From Betaproteobacteria bacterium (lineage in GTDB: Bacteria; Pseudomonadota; Gammaproteobacteria; Burkholderiales; Rhodocyclaceae): a stretch of DNA of 64,000 nt. Positions 46,334-55,749 of this stretch are shown here, piece by piece. The notes below the pieces were generated by a model, which had not been told where the DNA came from, made no database searches, and saw only the letters and a list, made by a program, of their open reading frames with translations. Every line of letters starts with the position of its first letter. The stretch's first letter is position 1. Location of the stretch: positions 167,889-231,888 of the forward strand of contig WRIU01000003.1 of the NCBI GenBank assembly GCA_009782565.1. Reading direction: 5' to 3'. The translations under genes were made by a program, and so were the position numbers.

Positions 46334-47566
46334 ATGCAGATGAAAAAAATCGCCTCCCAAAAAAGCGCGATTGCGCGCGTTTTTCCCGTCCTGTTGGGGC
46401 TGGCGCTGGCCGCTCCGCCTACGTTGGCCGCGAACCGCGATTTTGCCGCCTGTCTCGACCGTTTGCGTGCCCAGGCCATCCAGCGCGGCATCTCGAAAGC
46501 CACCTTCGATACTCACGCTGCGCGGATCGAGCCTGATTTGTCAGTACTCGAATCGCTCGATGCCCAACCCGAGTTCAAGACCCCGATCTGGGATTACCTC
46601 GCCGCGCTCGTCGACGATGAGAGGGTGGAGGATGGCCGCGCCATGCTCGAACAATGGCGCGATGTATTGCGGCGGGTCGAGGAACGTTTCGGCGTCGACC
46701 CGGCGACCGTGGTGTCGGTCTGGGGCGTGGAGAGCAACTTCGGGCGCAGCCTCGGCCAGCGGCCGCTCCTCGTTTCATTGGGTACGCTGTCCTGCATGGG
46801 GCGGCGACAGGATTATTTTCGCGGCGAATTCCTCGCAACCCTGAAGATCATCGACGAAGGGCACATCGCGCCGGAACGCCTGACCGGCTCTTGGGCAGGC
46901 GCGTTCGGGCAGACGCAATTCATGCCGTCTACTTTCTTGCGGCTCGCGGTCGATTTTGACGGCGATGGTCGGCGCGACCTCGTCGACAGCGTCCCTGATT
47001 CGCTCGCTTCCACCGCGAATTTTCTGAACCGTGGCGGATGGCGGAGCGGGGAGCCCTGGGGCTTCGAGGTCAAACTGCCCGCTGGTTTCGATACCTCTGT
47101 TGCGGGACGCCGCAACAAGCGCCCCATGTCTACGTGGACAGGCCGTGGAGTGAAGCGCGCAAATGGCGAACCATTACCTGCCGATGGCGTGGAACGCGCC
47201 CTGCTGCTTCCCGCTGGCGAAAACGGCCCGGCTTTTCTCGTCGGCAAGAACTTCGACGTCATCTACGGCTACAACGCTGCCGAAAGCTACGCGCTCGCCA
47301 TTGCCCATCTTTCCGACCGCCTGCGCGGCGGCGAGGGTTTCCGTACCCCTTGGCCGACCGATGACCCCGGCCTTTCCAGAAAGGAGAGGCGCGAACTCCA
47401 AAGCTTCCTGATTGCGCGTGGGCACGACATCGGCGCAGCCGACGGCATGATCGGCACAAAAACGCGCCGAGCCATCGCCGAGGAGCAACGAGCCCTTGGC
47501 GTTGAACCGGATGGCCGGGCCGGACAGCGGATACTGAAGGCCATGCGCGCAATAGCGGGAAATTGA
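46334..47566 (+). CDS. Lytic murein transglycosylase (MltB type) with peptidoglycan-binding domain
   Basis: A 410-aa enzyme that cleaves the glycan strand of murein to give 1,6-anhydro-MurNAc ends. A signal peptide occupies about residues 1-33. The SLT_2/MltB catalytic domain has Glu133 in VWGVESNFGR and the motifs SWAGAFGQTQFMPSTFL and SLASTANFLNRGGWRSGEPW. A C-terminal peptidoglycan-binding domain (ERRELQSFLIARGHDIGAAD) ends the protein. Lack of a lipobox Cys suggests a soluble or periplasmic form rather than a true MltB lipoprotein. It is divergent from the methyltransferase gene. Confidence 0.93.
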   Translation: MQMKKIASQKSAIARVFPVLLGLALAAPPTLAANRDFAACLDRLRAQAIQRGISKATFDTHAARIEPDLSVLESLDAQPEFKTPIWDYLAALVDDERVEDGRAMLEQWRDVLRRVEERFGVDPATVVSVWGVESNFGRSLGQRPLLVSLGTLSCMGRRQDYFRGEFLATLKIIDEGHIAPERLTGSWAGAFGQTQFMPSTFLRLAVDFDGDGRRDLVDSVPDSLASTANFLNRGGWRSGEPWGFEVKLPAGFDTSVAGRRNKRPMSTWTGRGVKRANGEPLPADGVERALLLPAGENGPAFLVGKNFDVIYGYNAAESYALAIAHLSDRLRGGEGFRTPWPTDDPGLSRKERRELQSFLIARGHDIGAADGMIGTKTRRAIAEEQRALGVEPDGRAGQRILKAMRAIAGN

Positions 47567-47907
47567 CCGGATTGCTACGGGCATGAGCCTCGAAGTGAGA
47601 GGGAGGGATATCCGAAAAAAAATCCCGCTTCCGTAGAAGAAGCAGGGATTTGAAAATTGCCCCGATTGACGAGGCGCAGGAAAACAAGCAAATAAGAAAG
47701 TTACCTGCATATAAGCAGAAAATGTGCCATAATAATAATGATTTGATTTTCATCAACTTTTTTATTTGCCGTCCGGTGTCTGTCAAATATTTCGACGGAA
47801 ATATCCAGGTGACTGCTTATGGGGGCAGGGTCTTCCCACATGCTGCCTGGTGCAGATTTTGTGCACAATTCGGATAAAATTAGCGACTTTCATCTGGAGC
47901 CGTTGCC
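47567..47907. other. Intergenic region between transglycosylase gene and dapA
   Basis: A 341-bp gap. It holds one hairpin (47620-47651) near the transglycosylase stop and an A+T-rich stretch (about 47690-47770) with ATAATAATAATG, likely promoter territory for dapA. No credible gene was seen. Confidence 0.6.
47620..47651. terminator. Hairpin after transglycosylase gene
   Basis: AAATCCCGCTTC pairs with GAAGCAGGGATTT (one bulged A) around a short loop, 54 bp after the stop. A run of eight A's precedes it, so the T-run would be on the minus strand; its use as a plus-strand terminator is plausible but not certain. Confidence 0.5.
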
Positions 47908-48786
47908 ATGATTACCGGTTCAATTGTCCCCCTCGTCACGCCAATGCACGCCGACGGCAGCCTGGATTTTCCACGCCTGCGCGCGCTGATCGACTGGCAT
48001 GTCGCTGAGGGCACGGACGGTATCGTCATCGTTGGCACGACTGGCGAATCTCCCACCGTCACTGTCGAAGAACACATCGAGTTGATCCGAACTGCGGTGG
48101 AACACGCTGCCGGACGTATCCCGGTGATTGCGGGAACCGGCTGCAACAGCACGGCGGAAGGGATCGAACTGGCGCGCTCCGCGCGCGAAGCAGGCGCAGT
48201 GGCGCATCTGTCGGTGGTTCCCTATTACAACAAACCAACCCAGGAAGGGCTTTACCGGCATTTTCGCGCCATTGCCGAGGCGGTGGAACTGCCGCTCATC
48301 CTGTACAACGTGCCGGGACGCACAGTGGCCGACCTCGAAAACGATACTGTCCTGCGGCTGGCTGAAATGCCCAATATCATTGGCATCAAGGACGCGACTG
48401 GAAAAATTGACCGTGTCTGCGATCTAGTCGAGCGCGCGCCGCAGGGCTTCGCGCTCTACAGCGGCGACGACATGACCGCTGCGGCTTTCATGCTTTTGGG
48501 TGGGCATGGCGTCATTTCGGTGACGGCTAACGTTGCGCCGTGCGCCATGCGCGAGATGTGCGCTGCCGCGCTGGCGGGGGACGCGCCCCGCGCACGCGAA
48601 ATCAACGCGCGCCTGCTCGGCCTGCACAGGCATTTGTTTTGCGAAGCCAATCCTATCCCCGTAAAATGGGCTGTTGCGCGGCTGGGGCGCATCGAGGAAG
48701 GTATCCGCTTGCCGCTCACGCCGCTGTCGGTGTCGTGCCATGAGCGTGTGATTGCGGCCATGCGCCAAGCCGGCGTCGAGTCCTGA
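47908..48786 (+). CDS. dapA: 4-hydroxy-tetrahydrodipicolinate synthase
   Basis: DapA (292 aa) condenses pyruvate with aspartate semialdehyde at the first step of lysine and diaminopimelate synthesis. The Schiff-base Lys161 (GIKDATGK), Tyr133 (LYNVPGRT) and the GTTGESPTV loop are all in the usual positions. TGGAGCC lies before the ATG. bamC follows 71 bp downstream in the same direction, the conserved dapA-bamC pair seen in many gamma- and betaproteobacteria. Confidence 0.98.
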   Translation: MITGSIVPLVTPMHADGSLDFPRLRALIDWHVAEGTDGIVIVGTTGESPTVTVEEHIELIRTAVEHAAGRIPVIAGTGCNSTAEGIELARSAREAGAVAHLSVVPYYNKPTQEGLYRHFRAIAEAVELPLILYNVPGRTVADLENDTVLRLAEMPNIIGIKDATGKIDRVCDLVERAPQGFALYSGDDMTAAAFMLLGGHGVISVTANVAPCAMREMCAAALAGDAPRAREINARLLGLHRHLFCEANPIPVKWAVARLGRIEEGIRLPLTPLSVSCHERVIAAMRQAGVES

Positions 48787-48857
48787 GAATTGAACCCTGA
48801 ACCCTCTTTTTTGCCTCATACCCCGTCTATGCGGATTGACTTATTGACTGGAAACCC

Positions 48858-49979
48858 ATGAACCGTTTTTCTATGCCCCCTGTTTTCGTCGCCATCGTGG
48901 CAGCGCTCACGCTGGCGGCTTGTGCCACCGAAACCGATATGTTCGAGTCCAAGCGGATCGACTACAAGAGCGCCAAGCCTTCGGCGACCTTGGAAGTGCC
49001 CCCTGACTTGACCGCACCCAGGTCTGATGACCGTTATGCCGTGCCGGACATTGGCGGCGCGCGCGGGGCAGCGACTTATTCAGACTACAGCGCGGATCGT
49101 GCCACGCAGCCAGCCCCCGGTTCTACCGGCGTTCTGGTCGAGAACGGCAGCATGCGGATCGAGCGCGCGGGCAGCCAACGCTGGCTGGTCGTTCTCAGCA
49201 CGGCGGAAAAAATTTGGCCGCAATTGCGGGATTTCTGGCTTGAACTTGGGTTTACGCTCAACATCGACACGCCGGAGATCGGTGTGCTGGAAACCGATTG
49301 GCGCGAAAACCGAGCTAATCTCAAAGAAGCCGGTTTACGCAAGCTGATTGGCAAGGTGTTCGACGGAATGTATTCCACGCCTGAACGCGACAAGTTCCGC
49401 ACACGCCTTGAACGCGGCGGGGATGATACGGTGGAGATTTACATCAGCCATCGCGGCATGATGGAGATCTATCCCAACGAAGCCAAGGACGCCACGATCT
49501 GGCAGCCGCGTCCGGCAGACCCCGAACTGGAAGCCGAAATGCTGCGACGCTTGATGGTGCGCCTGGGCGCGGATGAAGCGCGCGCGCGAAGCGTACTGGC
49601 CGAGGCGCAGCGGGAGGAGCGCGCCCAGGTGCAAATCACTGACGGCGAAGCCCTTCTACAAGTAGAAGAACCGTTCGACCGTGCCTGGCGGCGAGTCGGT
49701 CTGGCGTTGGATCGCGTGAATTTCACGGTGGAGGATCGAGATCGCGCCAAGGGGCTTTATTTCGTGCGCTACGTCGATCCTGATTCCGACAACGCATCAA
49801 AAGGTTTCTTCTCCAGGCTCTTCAGCAGCGAGAAAAAGCGTGACGGCGGCGAATACCGCCTGTTGGTCGAAGGACAGGGCAGCCGCTCGACCGTCACCGT
49901 GCTGACACCCGAAGGCGGAGCCGACCAGTCGCCGACCGCGCGCAAGATACTCAGCCTGCTTCAGCAGGAATTGCGCTGA
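48858..49979 (+). CDS. bamC: Outer-membrane assembly lipoprotein BamC
   Basis: BamC (373 aa) is an accessory lipoprotein of the BAM complex that folds beta-barrel proteins into the outer membrane. The signal ends in the lipobox LAAC with Cys22. The long N-terminal linker (DYKSAKPSATLEVPPDLTAP) that binds BamD is conserved, followed by two helix-grip domains (RWLVVLSTAEKIWPQLRDFW and FDRAWRRVGLALDRVNFTVE). Length is near the family norm. It is probably cotranscribed with dapA. Confidence 0.93.
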   Translation: MNRFSMPPVFVAIVAALTLAACATETDMFESKRIDYKSAKPSATLEVPPDLTAPRSDDRYAVPDIGGARGAATYSDYSADRATQPAPGSTGVLVENGSMRIERAGSQRWLVVLSTAEKIWPQLRDFWLELGFTLNIDTPEIGVLETDWRENRANLKEAGLRKLIGKVFDGMYSTPERDKFRTRLERGGDDTVEIYISHRGMMEIYPNEAKDATIWQPRPADPELEAEMLRRLMVRLGADEARARSVLAEAQREERAQVQITDGEALLQVEEPFDRAWRRVGLALDRVNFTVEDRDRAKGLYFVRYVDPDSDNASKGFFSRLFSSEKKRDGGEYRLLVEGQGSRSTVTVLTPEGGADQSPTARKILSLLQQELR

Positions 49980-50024
49980 GAGCGGGTTTGGCAGGGCAAG
50001 GGTATCCGCGCGTTTTCTGTCACG

Positions 50025-50066
50025 CACTGGCGCATTCCGGCACATAACGCCGGATACGCGCCAGTG
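50025..50066. terminator. Long hairpin after bamC
   Basis: CACTGGCGC-ATTCCGGC pairs with GCCGGAT-ACGCGCCAGTG around a short loop, 46 bp after the bamC stop. TTTC follows on the plus strand. Terminator is the likely role, though the T-run is short. Confidence 0.5.
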
Positions 50067-50164
50067 TTTCGGCGAGCCCATCGCATACGCCAAAAACGCA
50101 ATTTTCTACAAGAAATAATCGCAACCAGTCCGTACTCTTTGCCGTGTTATTGCAAGGAGGAAAT

Positions 50165-50551
50165 ATGGACGCCCTTTTTGGCACATTTGACCAAGGCACG
50201 GTCATACATGGCACCGAACACATCCCGACCGCATCTCTTGTTTGGAGCGAACACAAGAACTTTGCCGGAGTATTTCTGAAAAACCTGATCGCGGGCGAGG
50301 ATACGGGCGGCCTGCTCAGTTGCCATCTGGTACGCATAGAGCCAAACATGTTCATCGGCCTGCACAGCCATCCGGACAGCATGGAGTTGCACGAGGTCGT
50401 TGCGGGTAGCGGCAGATGCGAGACGCAAAACGGCATATTTCCCTATGCGCCGGGTACGATCAGCGTGATCCCCCGCAATATGCCGCATGAAGTCCATGCG
50501 GGTGAAAACGGATTATATCTGTTGGCAAAGTTTGTTTTGCTGAAGCCCTGA
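50165..50551 (+). CDS. Cupin-domain protein
   Basis: A 128-aa single cupin. The metal-binding motif 1 is GLHSHPDSMELHEVVAGSG and motif 2 is PRNMPHEVHAG, giving His/His/Glu plus a second-motif His set. Such small cupins act as dioxygenase-like or sugar-binding sensors; the substrate is unknown. GGAGG is well placed before the ATG. It is convergent with an AraC-family regulator 22 bp away, whose own N-terminus is also cupin-like, so a shared ligand is possible. Confidence 0.85.
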   Translation: MDALFGTFDQGTVIHGTEHIPTASLVWSEHKNFAGVFLKNLIAGEDTGGLLSCHLVRIEPNMFIGLHSHPDSMELHEVVAGSGRCETQNGIFPYAPGTISVIPRNMPHEVHAGENGLYLLAKFVLLKP

Positions 50552-50573
50552 ACGGTTCCAGCGAACCGGCGCA

Positions 50574-51302
50574 TCAAACAGCCGCCCCATCCAATTTGCC
50601 GCTCGCCAGCACGAATTGCCTGGGCGTCAGATTGTGGTGCAACTTGAACAGCTTGTGCATATGGCTTTGATCCGTGAAGCCCATAAGGAAGGCGGCGTCA
50701 TCAGCAGCAACTTTGCCCCTGAGCAAAGAGCGCAGGCGGCGTATTTTGCAGTTCAAAAGAAAGGCATGCGGTGTCATGCCTATTTCCGACTGAAAGCGGC
50801 GCAGAAAATGCCAAGGACTGGCACAGACGATCTTCGCCATTTCCGTAATGGAAAGCGCCTGCTCCGGTTGTGCGACAAGACGCTGCGCCAGTCTGCGTAT
50901 CTTGCCTCCGGCTTGCCGCTCCTCCAGGGAACGGGGTTGCCGGGTCATCTGATCGAGCATCCGTTCAAGCACTTTGCATTCCTGTGCAAGAAGGAAACAG
51001 CGCATGCCGGGAGGCGTCCTGTACGTATGGTGGAGTGTGTATTCTTCATCGAGGCACAGAGTCAGAAGTTCAGAGTGCGCGGCGATGCACAGGGAGTGCG
51101 GCATGCGCGGCGGCACGACGAAAAAACCGCCCATATCCATCCGATGCGTTCCAGCGGGGTTTTCCAGTTCCGCCATACCCCGTCGCACCAGCCCCAATGT
51201 CCAGTGGCGCATGTGCATGTGCCGGGGGTAGAACAACGAGGTTCCGCTGCTCACGATCACTTCCTGCCCGGCGAATTCGCTGTAGTGGTAATGAATGGAC
51301 AT
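50574..51302 (-). CDS. AraC-family transcriptional regulator
   Basis: A 242-aa regulator. The N-terminal ~130 residues form a ligand-binding cupin of the AraC_binding type (FYPRHMHMRHWTLGLVRRG, GFFVVPPRMPHSL). Two helix-turn-helix motifs fill the C-terminus, seen as LSITEMAKIVCASPWHFLRR and AAFLMGFTDQSHMHKLFKLH. It would bind DNA as a dimer and respond to a small molecule. No divergent partner is present; the convergent cupin gene is a candidate target or functional neighbour. The start is at 51302 without a strong ribosome-binding site. Confidence 0.9.
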   Translation of the reverse strand: MSIHYHYSEFAGQEVIVSSGTSLFYPRHMHMRHWTLGLVRRGMAELENPAGTHRMDMGGFFVVPPRMPHSLCIAAHSELLTLCLDEEYTLHHTYRTPPGMRCFLLAQECKVLERMLDQMTRQPRSLEERQAGGKIRRLAQRLVAQPEQALSITEMAKIVCASPWHFLRRFQSEIGMTPHAFLLNCKIRRLRSLLRGKVAADDAAFLMGFTDQSHMHKLFKLHHNLTPRQFVLASGKLDGAAV

Positions 51303-51448
51303 ATTTTGACACTACAATATTTTCGCTGCTCCTGTAAACTTATCCGTGCCCAGGAGTTGAAGTTTTCTCTCTGCATACTTTTCAGCCGACCCTTCAAAGG
51401 CGAAAAGTCTCGCGAAGTTGCAAAGCTTCGGGAGTGTCTGAATCGCTA

Positions 51449-51997
51449 TCAGTGCTTCCCCCCCAACCGATCCATCACTGCATAGAATATCCCGGAGAAC
51501 AAGAAGGTCACATGAATGGCAACCATCCAGATCAGATGACGGTCTGTTGGAGCATGCGCGTCCCCCTGGCTGAGGTGCATGAACGCCTTGAGCAATTCGA
51601 TCCCCGAAATTGCCACCATCGAACCGATCAGCTTGATCTTGAGATCGGAAAAACCGATATGTCCCATCCAGTCCGGGCGGTCTTCGTGATCGTGCAAGTC
51701 GTCCATCCTGGAGACGAAGTTCTCGTACCCGCTGAACACGATGATGATCAGCAGATTCATGACGAGCGCCACATCGACCAGCGACAGTACACCGGTAATC
51801 ACTGTGCCTTCGGAGGCTATGGTCAGTTCCGTGAACAGCTTGTAGACATCCTCGCCAAACTTGACCAGCATCGCCAACATCGCCAGCACCAGCCCCAGAT
51901 AGACCGGGGCCATCAACCAGCGGCTGGCAAATAGAAAATGCTCAAAACGGGTTTCGAGCTTTTTCATCGTCGTTTCCAATTCTTTTTGCTCTGTCAT
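51449..51997 (-). CDS. UPF0114 (YqhA) family membrane protein
   Basis: A 182-aa inner-membrane protein of the UPF0114/YqhA family, with about four hydrophobic segments (LMAPVYLGLVLAMLAMLV, GVLSLVDVALVMNLLIIIVF, LIGSMVAISGIELLKAFMHL, LIWMVAIHVTFLFSGIFYAV) and the conserved stretch SGYENFVSR near the second. It resembles the family in length and layout; the biochemical function is not known. It follows the methylthio-purine phosphorylase gene by 15 bp and is probably cotranscribed with it. Confidence 0.88.
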   Translation of the reverse strand: MTEQKELETTMKKLETRFEHFLFASRWLMAPVYLGLVLAMLAMLVKFGEDVYKLFTELTIASEGTVITGVLSLVDVALVMNLLIIIVFSGYENFVSRMDDLHDHEDRPDWMGHIGFSDLKIKLIGSMVAISGIELLKAFMHLSQGDAHAPTDRHLIWMVAIHVTFLFSGIFYAVMDRLGGKH

Positions 51998-52012
51998 GTT
52001 CCGTCCCGTCCT

Positions 52013-52759
52013 TTACTGTCGGCACAATCGGGTCAGCACGTTGCGAACCCGTAGCATCGCTTCCCGCAACACCTGCTCGACACGCTCGAAATGAACGCTT
52101 TGCGCGCTCGCCTCACGACCCGCAGCGTAATTGGCCACCACGTTGATCGCGGCATAGGGCAGTTCCAGTTCGCGTGCAAGCGCCGCCTCTGGCATGCCGG
52201 TCATTCCGACCACATCCGCCCCGTCGCGCTCAAAACGGTCGATCTCAGCCGCCGTCTCCAGGCGCGGGCCTTGAGTCGCCGCGTACACCGCCCCGTCAAT
52301 CACTTCTTCGCCCGCCTCATGAGCCGAATCCAGAATCCGGCGACGCATTCCCTCATCGTAAGGAAGGGTAAAGTCGATATGGCGCACCAGCATATCGAGG
52401 TCATCGGAGAAAGTATGGGCACGCCCCCATGTGTAATCCAATATCTGATTCGGCACGACCAACGCGCCCGGAACACAATCCGGCCGGATGCCGCCGACCG
52501 AAGCCACCGAAATGACGCTTCCTGCCCCGGCGGCTTTCAGCGCCCAGAGATTGGCGCGGTAATTGACCCGGTGTGGCGGGATGGTGTGCCCATAACCGTG
52601 CCGCGCCAAAAAAACCACCTCACCCCCGGCGAGTTTGCCGAACGTCAGCGCCCCGGAAGGTTCGCCATAAGGTGTGCGGGCAACCTCGCGTCGCAGCACT
52701 TCGAGCGTAGATAACTGGGTCAGTCCCGACCCTCCGATGATTGCAAGCAAGGTTTTCAA
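52013..52759 (-). CDS. S-methyl-5'-thioinosine/thioadenosine phosphorylase
   Basis: A 248-aa type II purine nucleoside phosphorylase-fold enzyme that cleaves methylthio-nucleosides with phosphate, salvaging sulfur and adenine from polyamine synthesis. Phosphate-binding IGGSGL is at the N-terminus, RHGYGHTIPPHRVNYRAN marks the family, and MTGMPEAALARELELPYA holds the base-binding region. The shorter length and RHGYGH resemble the bacterial methylthioinosine phosphorylase branch, but adenine- versus hypoxanthine-specificity cannot be decided by eye. It is divergent from typA. Confidence 0.88.
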   Translation of the reverse strand: MKTLLAIIGGSGLTQLSTLEVLRREVARTPYGEPSGALTFGKLAGGEVVFLARHGYGHTIPPHRVNYRANLWALKAAGAGSVISVASVGGIRPDCVPGALVVPNQILDYTWGRAHTFSDDLDMLVRHIDFTLPYDEGMRRRILDSAHEAGEEVIDGAVYAATQGPRLETAAEIDRFERDGADVVGMTGMPEAALARELELPYAAINVVANYAAGREASAQSVHFERVEQVLREAMLRVRNVLTRLCRQ

Positions 52760-52871
52760 CTCCTTCGTTTCTTCCGGTTTCCAGATGAATTCTACGCGCC
52801 GTGAAAATTTTTGAAGGGTAGCATGTTGCCGCCTCTGCTAAAATATTAGGTTTTTCCGGCTTCGTACTTTC

Positions 52872-54689
52872 ATGTCCCGCTCTATCCGCAACATTGCCAT
52901 TATTGCCCACGTCGACCACGGCAAAACCACGCTGGTCGACCAACTCCTCCGCCAGTCCGGCACATTCCGCGACAACCAGCAGGTTGCCGAACGGGTCATG
53001 GATTCGGGAGACATCGAAAAAGAGCGCGGCATCACCATCCTGTCGAAAAACTGCGCGATTCAGTATGGCGACACCCACATCAACATCGTCGACACACCGG
53101 GACACGCGGACTTCGGCGGCGAAGTCGAGCGCGTGCTCTCGATGGTCGATAGTGTGCTGCTGCTTGTCGATGCCCAGGAAGGGCCGATGCCGCAAACCCG
53201 TTTCGTCACCCGCAAGGCGCTTGCCCAGGGGTTGCGGCCCATCGTCGTCGTTAACAAGATCGACCGTCCCGGCGCACGTCCGGATTGGGTCATCAATCAC
53301 ACGTTCGACCTCTTCGACAAACTCGGAGCCACTGAGGAACAGCTTGATTTTCCGGTCGTCTACGCCTCCGCCCTCAACGGCTACGCCTTCTTGCAACCGG
53401 GAGACGAGCATAAGGACATGCGGGCGCTGTTCGACATCATCCTCAAGCACGTCCCGCCCCCCGCAATCGACATCGACGGGCCGCTGCAACTCCAAATCTG
53501 CTCGCTCGACTATTCAACCTACATGGGCCAGCTCGGCATCGGCCGCATCACGCGCGGGCGCATCCGCCAGAACCAGGAAGTCACCGTAATGTACGGCGAT
53601 GAAAACCGGGGCAAAGGCAAGGTCAGCCAAATCCTGACCTTTCAGGGACTCGACCGCCAACCTGCGGAAACCGCCGAAGCGGGCGACATCGTCCTCGTCG
53701 CCGGCATCGACCAGGTCAACATCGGCATCACCCTGTGCGACCCGGAAGCCCCCCAGGGGCTGCAACCGATCGCCGTGGACGAGCCGACGCTCACTATGAA
53801 CTTCATGGTCAACACGTCGCCGCTGGCCGGGCGCGAAGGCAAATACGTCACCAGCCGCCAGATACGCGAACGGCTGGAAAAAGAACTGCTCAAGAACGTC
53901 GCCCTGCGGGTCAATTTCACCGAAGACACCGACGTGTTTGAAGTCTCTGGCCGGGGCGAGCTGCATCTGACCATCCTGCTCGAAAACATGCGCCGCGAAG
54001 GGTTTGAACTGGCCGTCGGACGCCCCCGCGTGGTCTACAAGGACATCGATGGGGTCAGGAGCGAGCCTTACGAACTGCTCACCGTCGACGTCGAAGAAAA
54101 CCACCAGGGCAACGTCATGGAAGAGCTTGGGCAACGCCGGGGAGAGTTGCAGGACATGCAGCCCGACGGCAAAGGCCGTGTGCGGCTCGAATATCGGATA
54201 CCGGCGCGCGGGCTCATTGGTTTCCAGGGTGAATTCCTCACGCTGACCCGTGGCACGGGAATTGCCAGCCACGTCTTCGACGATTACGGCCCGCTCGCGG
54301 GCAGCATGTCCGAGCGCAGGAACGGCGTGCTCGTCTCCCAGAACGACGGCGCAGCGGTTGCCTACGCGCTCTGGAACTTGCAAGACCGGGGGCGCATGAT
54401 CGTCAGTCCGGGCGAAACGCTCTACGAAGGCATGATTATCGGCATACACAGCCGCGACAACGACCTCGTCGTCAACCCGATCAAGGGCAAGCAACTCACC
54501 AACATCCGCGCGTCGGGCAAGGACGAAGCAGTCAACCTCACCCCCCCGATCACGCTCACGCTGGAATCGGCGGTCGAATTCATCGACGACGACGAACTCG
54601 TGGAAATCACCCCGAAGAACATTCGCCTACGCAAGCGCTACTTAAAAGAAATCGACCGCCGCCGGGCATCACGCGCCGAAATGGAATAA
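52872..54689 (+). CDS. typA: Translational GTPase TypA/BipA
   Basis: TypA (605 aa) is a ribosome-associated GTPase of the EF-G/LepA group needed for stress and low-temperature growth. G motifs are complete: [10 protein letters not shown] (residues 12-21), switch [17 protein letters not shown], and NKIDRPGA. Domain II and the C-terminal BipA-specific part ([20 protein letters not shown] and [19 protein letters not shown]) follow. Length is standard. It starts 112 bp from the divergent phosphorylase gene. Confidence 0.98.
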   Translation: MSRSIRNIAIIAHVDHGKTTLVDQLLRQSGTFRDNQQVAERVMDSGDIEKERGITILSKNCAIQYGDTHINIVDTPGHADFGGEVERVLSMVDSVLLLVDAQEGPMPQTRFVTRKALAQGLRPIVVVNKIDRPGARPDWVINHTFDLFDKLGATEEQLDFPVVYASALNGYAFLQPGDEHKDMRALFDIILKHVPPPAIDIDGPLQLQICSLDYSTYMGQLGIGRITRGRIRQNQEVTVMYGDENRGKGKVSQILTFQGLDRQPAETAEAGDIVLVAGIDQVNIGITLCDPEAPQGLQPIAVDEPTLTMNFMVNTSPLAGREGKYVTSRQIRERLEKELLKNVALRVNFTEDTDVFEVSGRGELHLTILLENMRREGFELAVGRPRVVYKDIDGVRSEPYELLTVDVEENHQGNVMEELGQRRGELQDMQPDGKGRVRLEYRIPARGLIGFQGEFLTLTRGTGIASHVFDDYGPLAGSMSERRNGVLVSQNDGAAVAYALWNLQDRGRMIVSPGETLYEGMIIGIHSRDNDLVVNPIKGKQLTNIRASGKDEAVNLTPPITLTLESAVEFIDDDELVEITPKNIRLRKRYLKEIDRRRASRAEME

Positions 54690-54820
54690 ACCGTCGTGAA
54701 AAAAGACATCCTTGAACAAGTGGCGGATGAGTGTTTTTATACAACATAGCCAAAATGAATATTTGCGCCGAAAAACATGATAAATTGGCGCTTTCCATAA
54801 GGGCAAGGACTGAGGGGATC

Positions 54821-55630
54821 ATGACCGGAACGCAACTCAGCCAGCAATACCAGACCACCTTTGATGGTATCCGCCAAACCAACCCGGATGGTAACGAATT
54901 CTGGTCAGCTCGTGATTTGGCTCCTGCGCTGGAGTATCAGGACTGGCGCAATTTCATGCAGGTAGTGGACAAGGCGCGCGTGGCCTGCGCTCAATCCGGC
55001 AGGCAACCCGAAGACCATTTTGGTGACATCACCAAAATGGTCGCCATTGGTTCAGGAGCACAACGCCCGGTGCCGGACGTGCGACTGTCTCGCTACGCCT
55101 GCTACCTGATCGTGCAAAACGGCGATCCGGCCAAGCCGGTTATCGCCAACGGCCAGACCTACTTTGCCTTGCAGACCCGGCGGCAGGAACTAGCCGACGA
55201 AACGAAGTTTGCACAACTGCCCGAAGACAAAAAGCGCCTCACCATCCGTCATGAGTTGGCTACCCACAACAAACATCTAGCCGCTGCCGCAAAGGGCGCG
55301 GGGGTGGAAACCTCGCTCGACTACGCCGTGTTTCAAGATCACGGCTATAAGGGTTTGTATGGCGGCTTAAGCGCCAAGGACATCCATGCCCGCAAGGGCT
55401 TGAAGAAGAGTCAGAAAATTCTTGACCACATGGGCAGCACGGAACTAGCGGCCAACCTTTTTCGTGCCACCCAGACCGAGGAAAAGCTGCGCCGCGATCA
55501 GGTGCGCGGCAAAGTACGAGCCAATCAGACGCACCATGAAGTAGGCAGCAAGGTGAGAAGTAGGCAGCAAGGTGAGGCAAACCATCAGGGAACTGGGCGG
55601 CATCATGCCGGAAAATCTGCCCGAACCTGA
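54821..55630 (+). CDS. dinD: DNA-damage-inducible protein D, C-terminally frameshifted
   Basis: DinD-like protein (269 aa as read), a family associated with the SOS response and reported to interfere with RecA filaments. The N-terminus carries the Bro-N-like FWSARDLAPALEYQDWRNF, and the VAIGSGAQRPVPDVRLSRYA and GLYGGLSAKDIHARKGL segments are typical. A 19-bp tandem duplication (55538-55575) shifts the frame, so the last ~25 residues are abnormal (ending GKSART). Removing one unit restores an ending through VRQTIRELGG to KKDGN with a stop at 55692-55694 and ~284 aa. GAGGGG supports the ATG at 54821. No clear LexA box was found upstream. Confidence 0.82.
   Translation: MTGTQLSQQYQTTFDGIRQTNPDGNEFWSARDLAPALEYQDWRNFMQVVDKARVACAQSGRQPEDHFGDITKMVAIGSGAQRPVPDVRLSRYACYLIVQNGDPAKPVIANGQTYFALQTRRQELADETKFAQLPEDKKRLTIRHELATHNKHLAAAAKGAGVETSLDYAVFQDHGYKGLYGGLSAKDIHARKGLKKSQKILDHMGSTELAANLFRATQTEEKLRRDQVRGKVRANQTHHEVGSKVRSRQQGEANHQGTGRHHAGKSART
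55538..55575 (+). repeat. 19-bp tandem duplication in dinD
   Basis: GAAGTAGGCAGCAAGGTGA occurs twice, back to back and identical (55538-55556 and 55557-55575). Since 19 is not a multiple of three, the second copy shifts the dinD frame. It may be recent or slip reversibly. Confidence 0.95.
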
Positions 55631-55749
55631 TAAGAGCGTTCAACAGCTTGAATCGGCCAGAAAAAAACAAATCAGAAAGAAGGACGGCAACTAACGCCGC
55701 TATTTGTGATTTGTTTCGTAATATCCAAAAGTGCTCGGCCACATACACG

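Noticed and set aside
47650..47877. 75-codon frame between the transglycosylase gene and dapA
   Set aside because: There is no ribosome-binding site, and the composition is that of an intergenic promoter region.
54721..54820. LexA/SOS box upstream of dinD
   Set aside because: The TTTTTATACAAC region is A+T-rich, but no CTGT-N8-ACAG palindrome was found.
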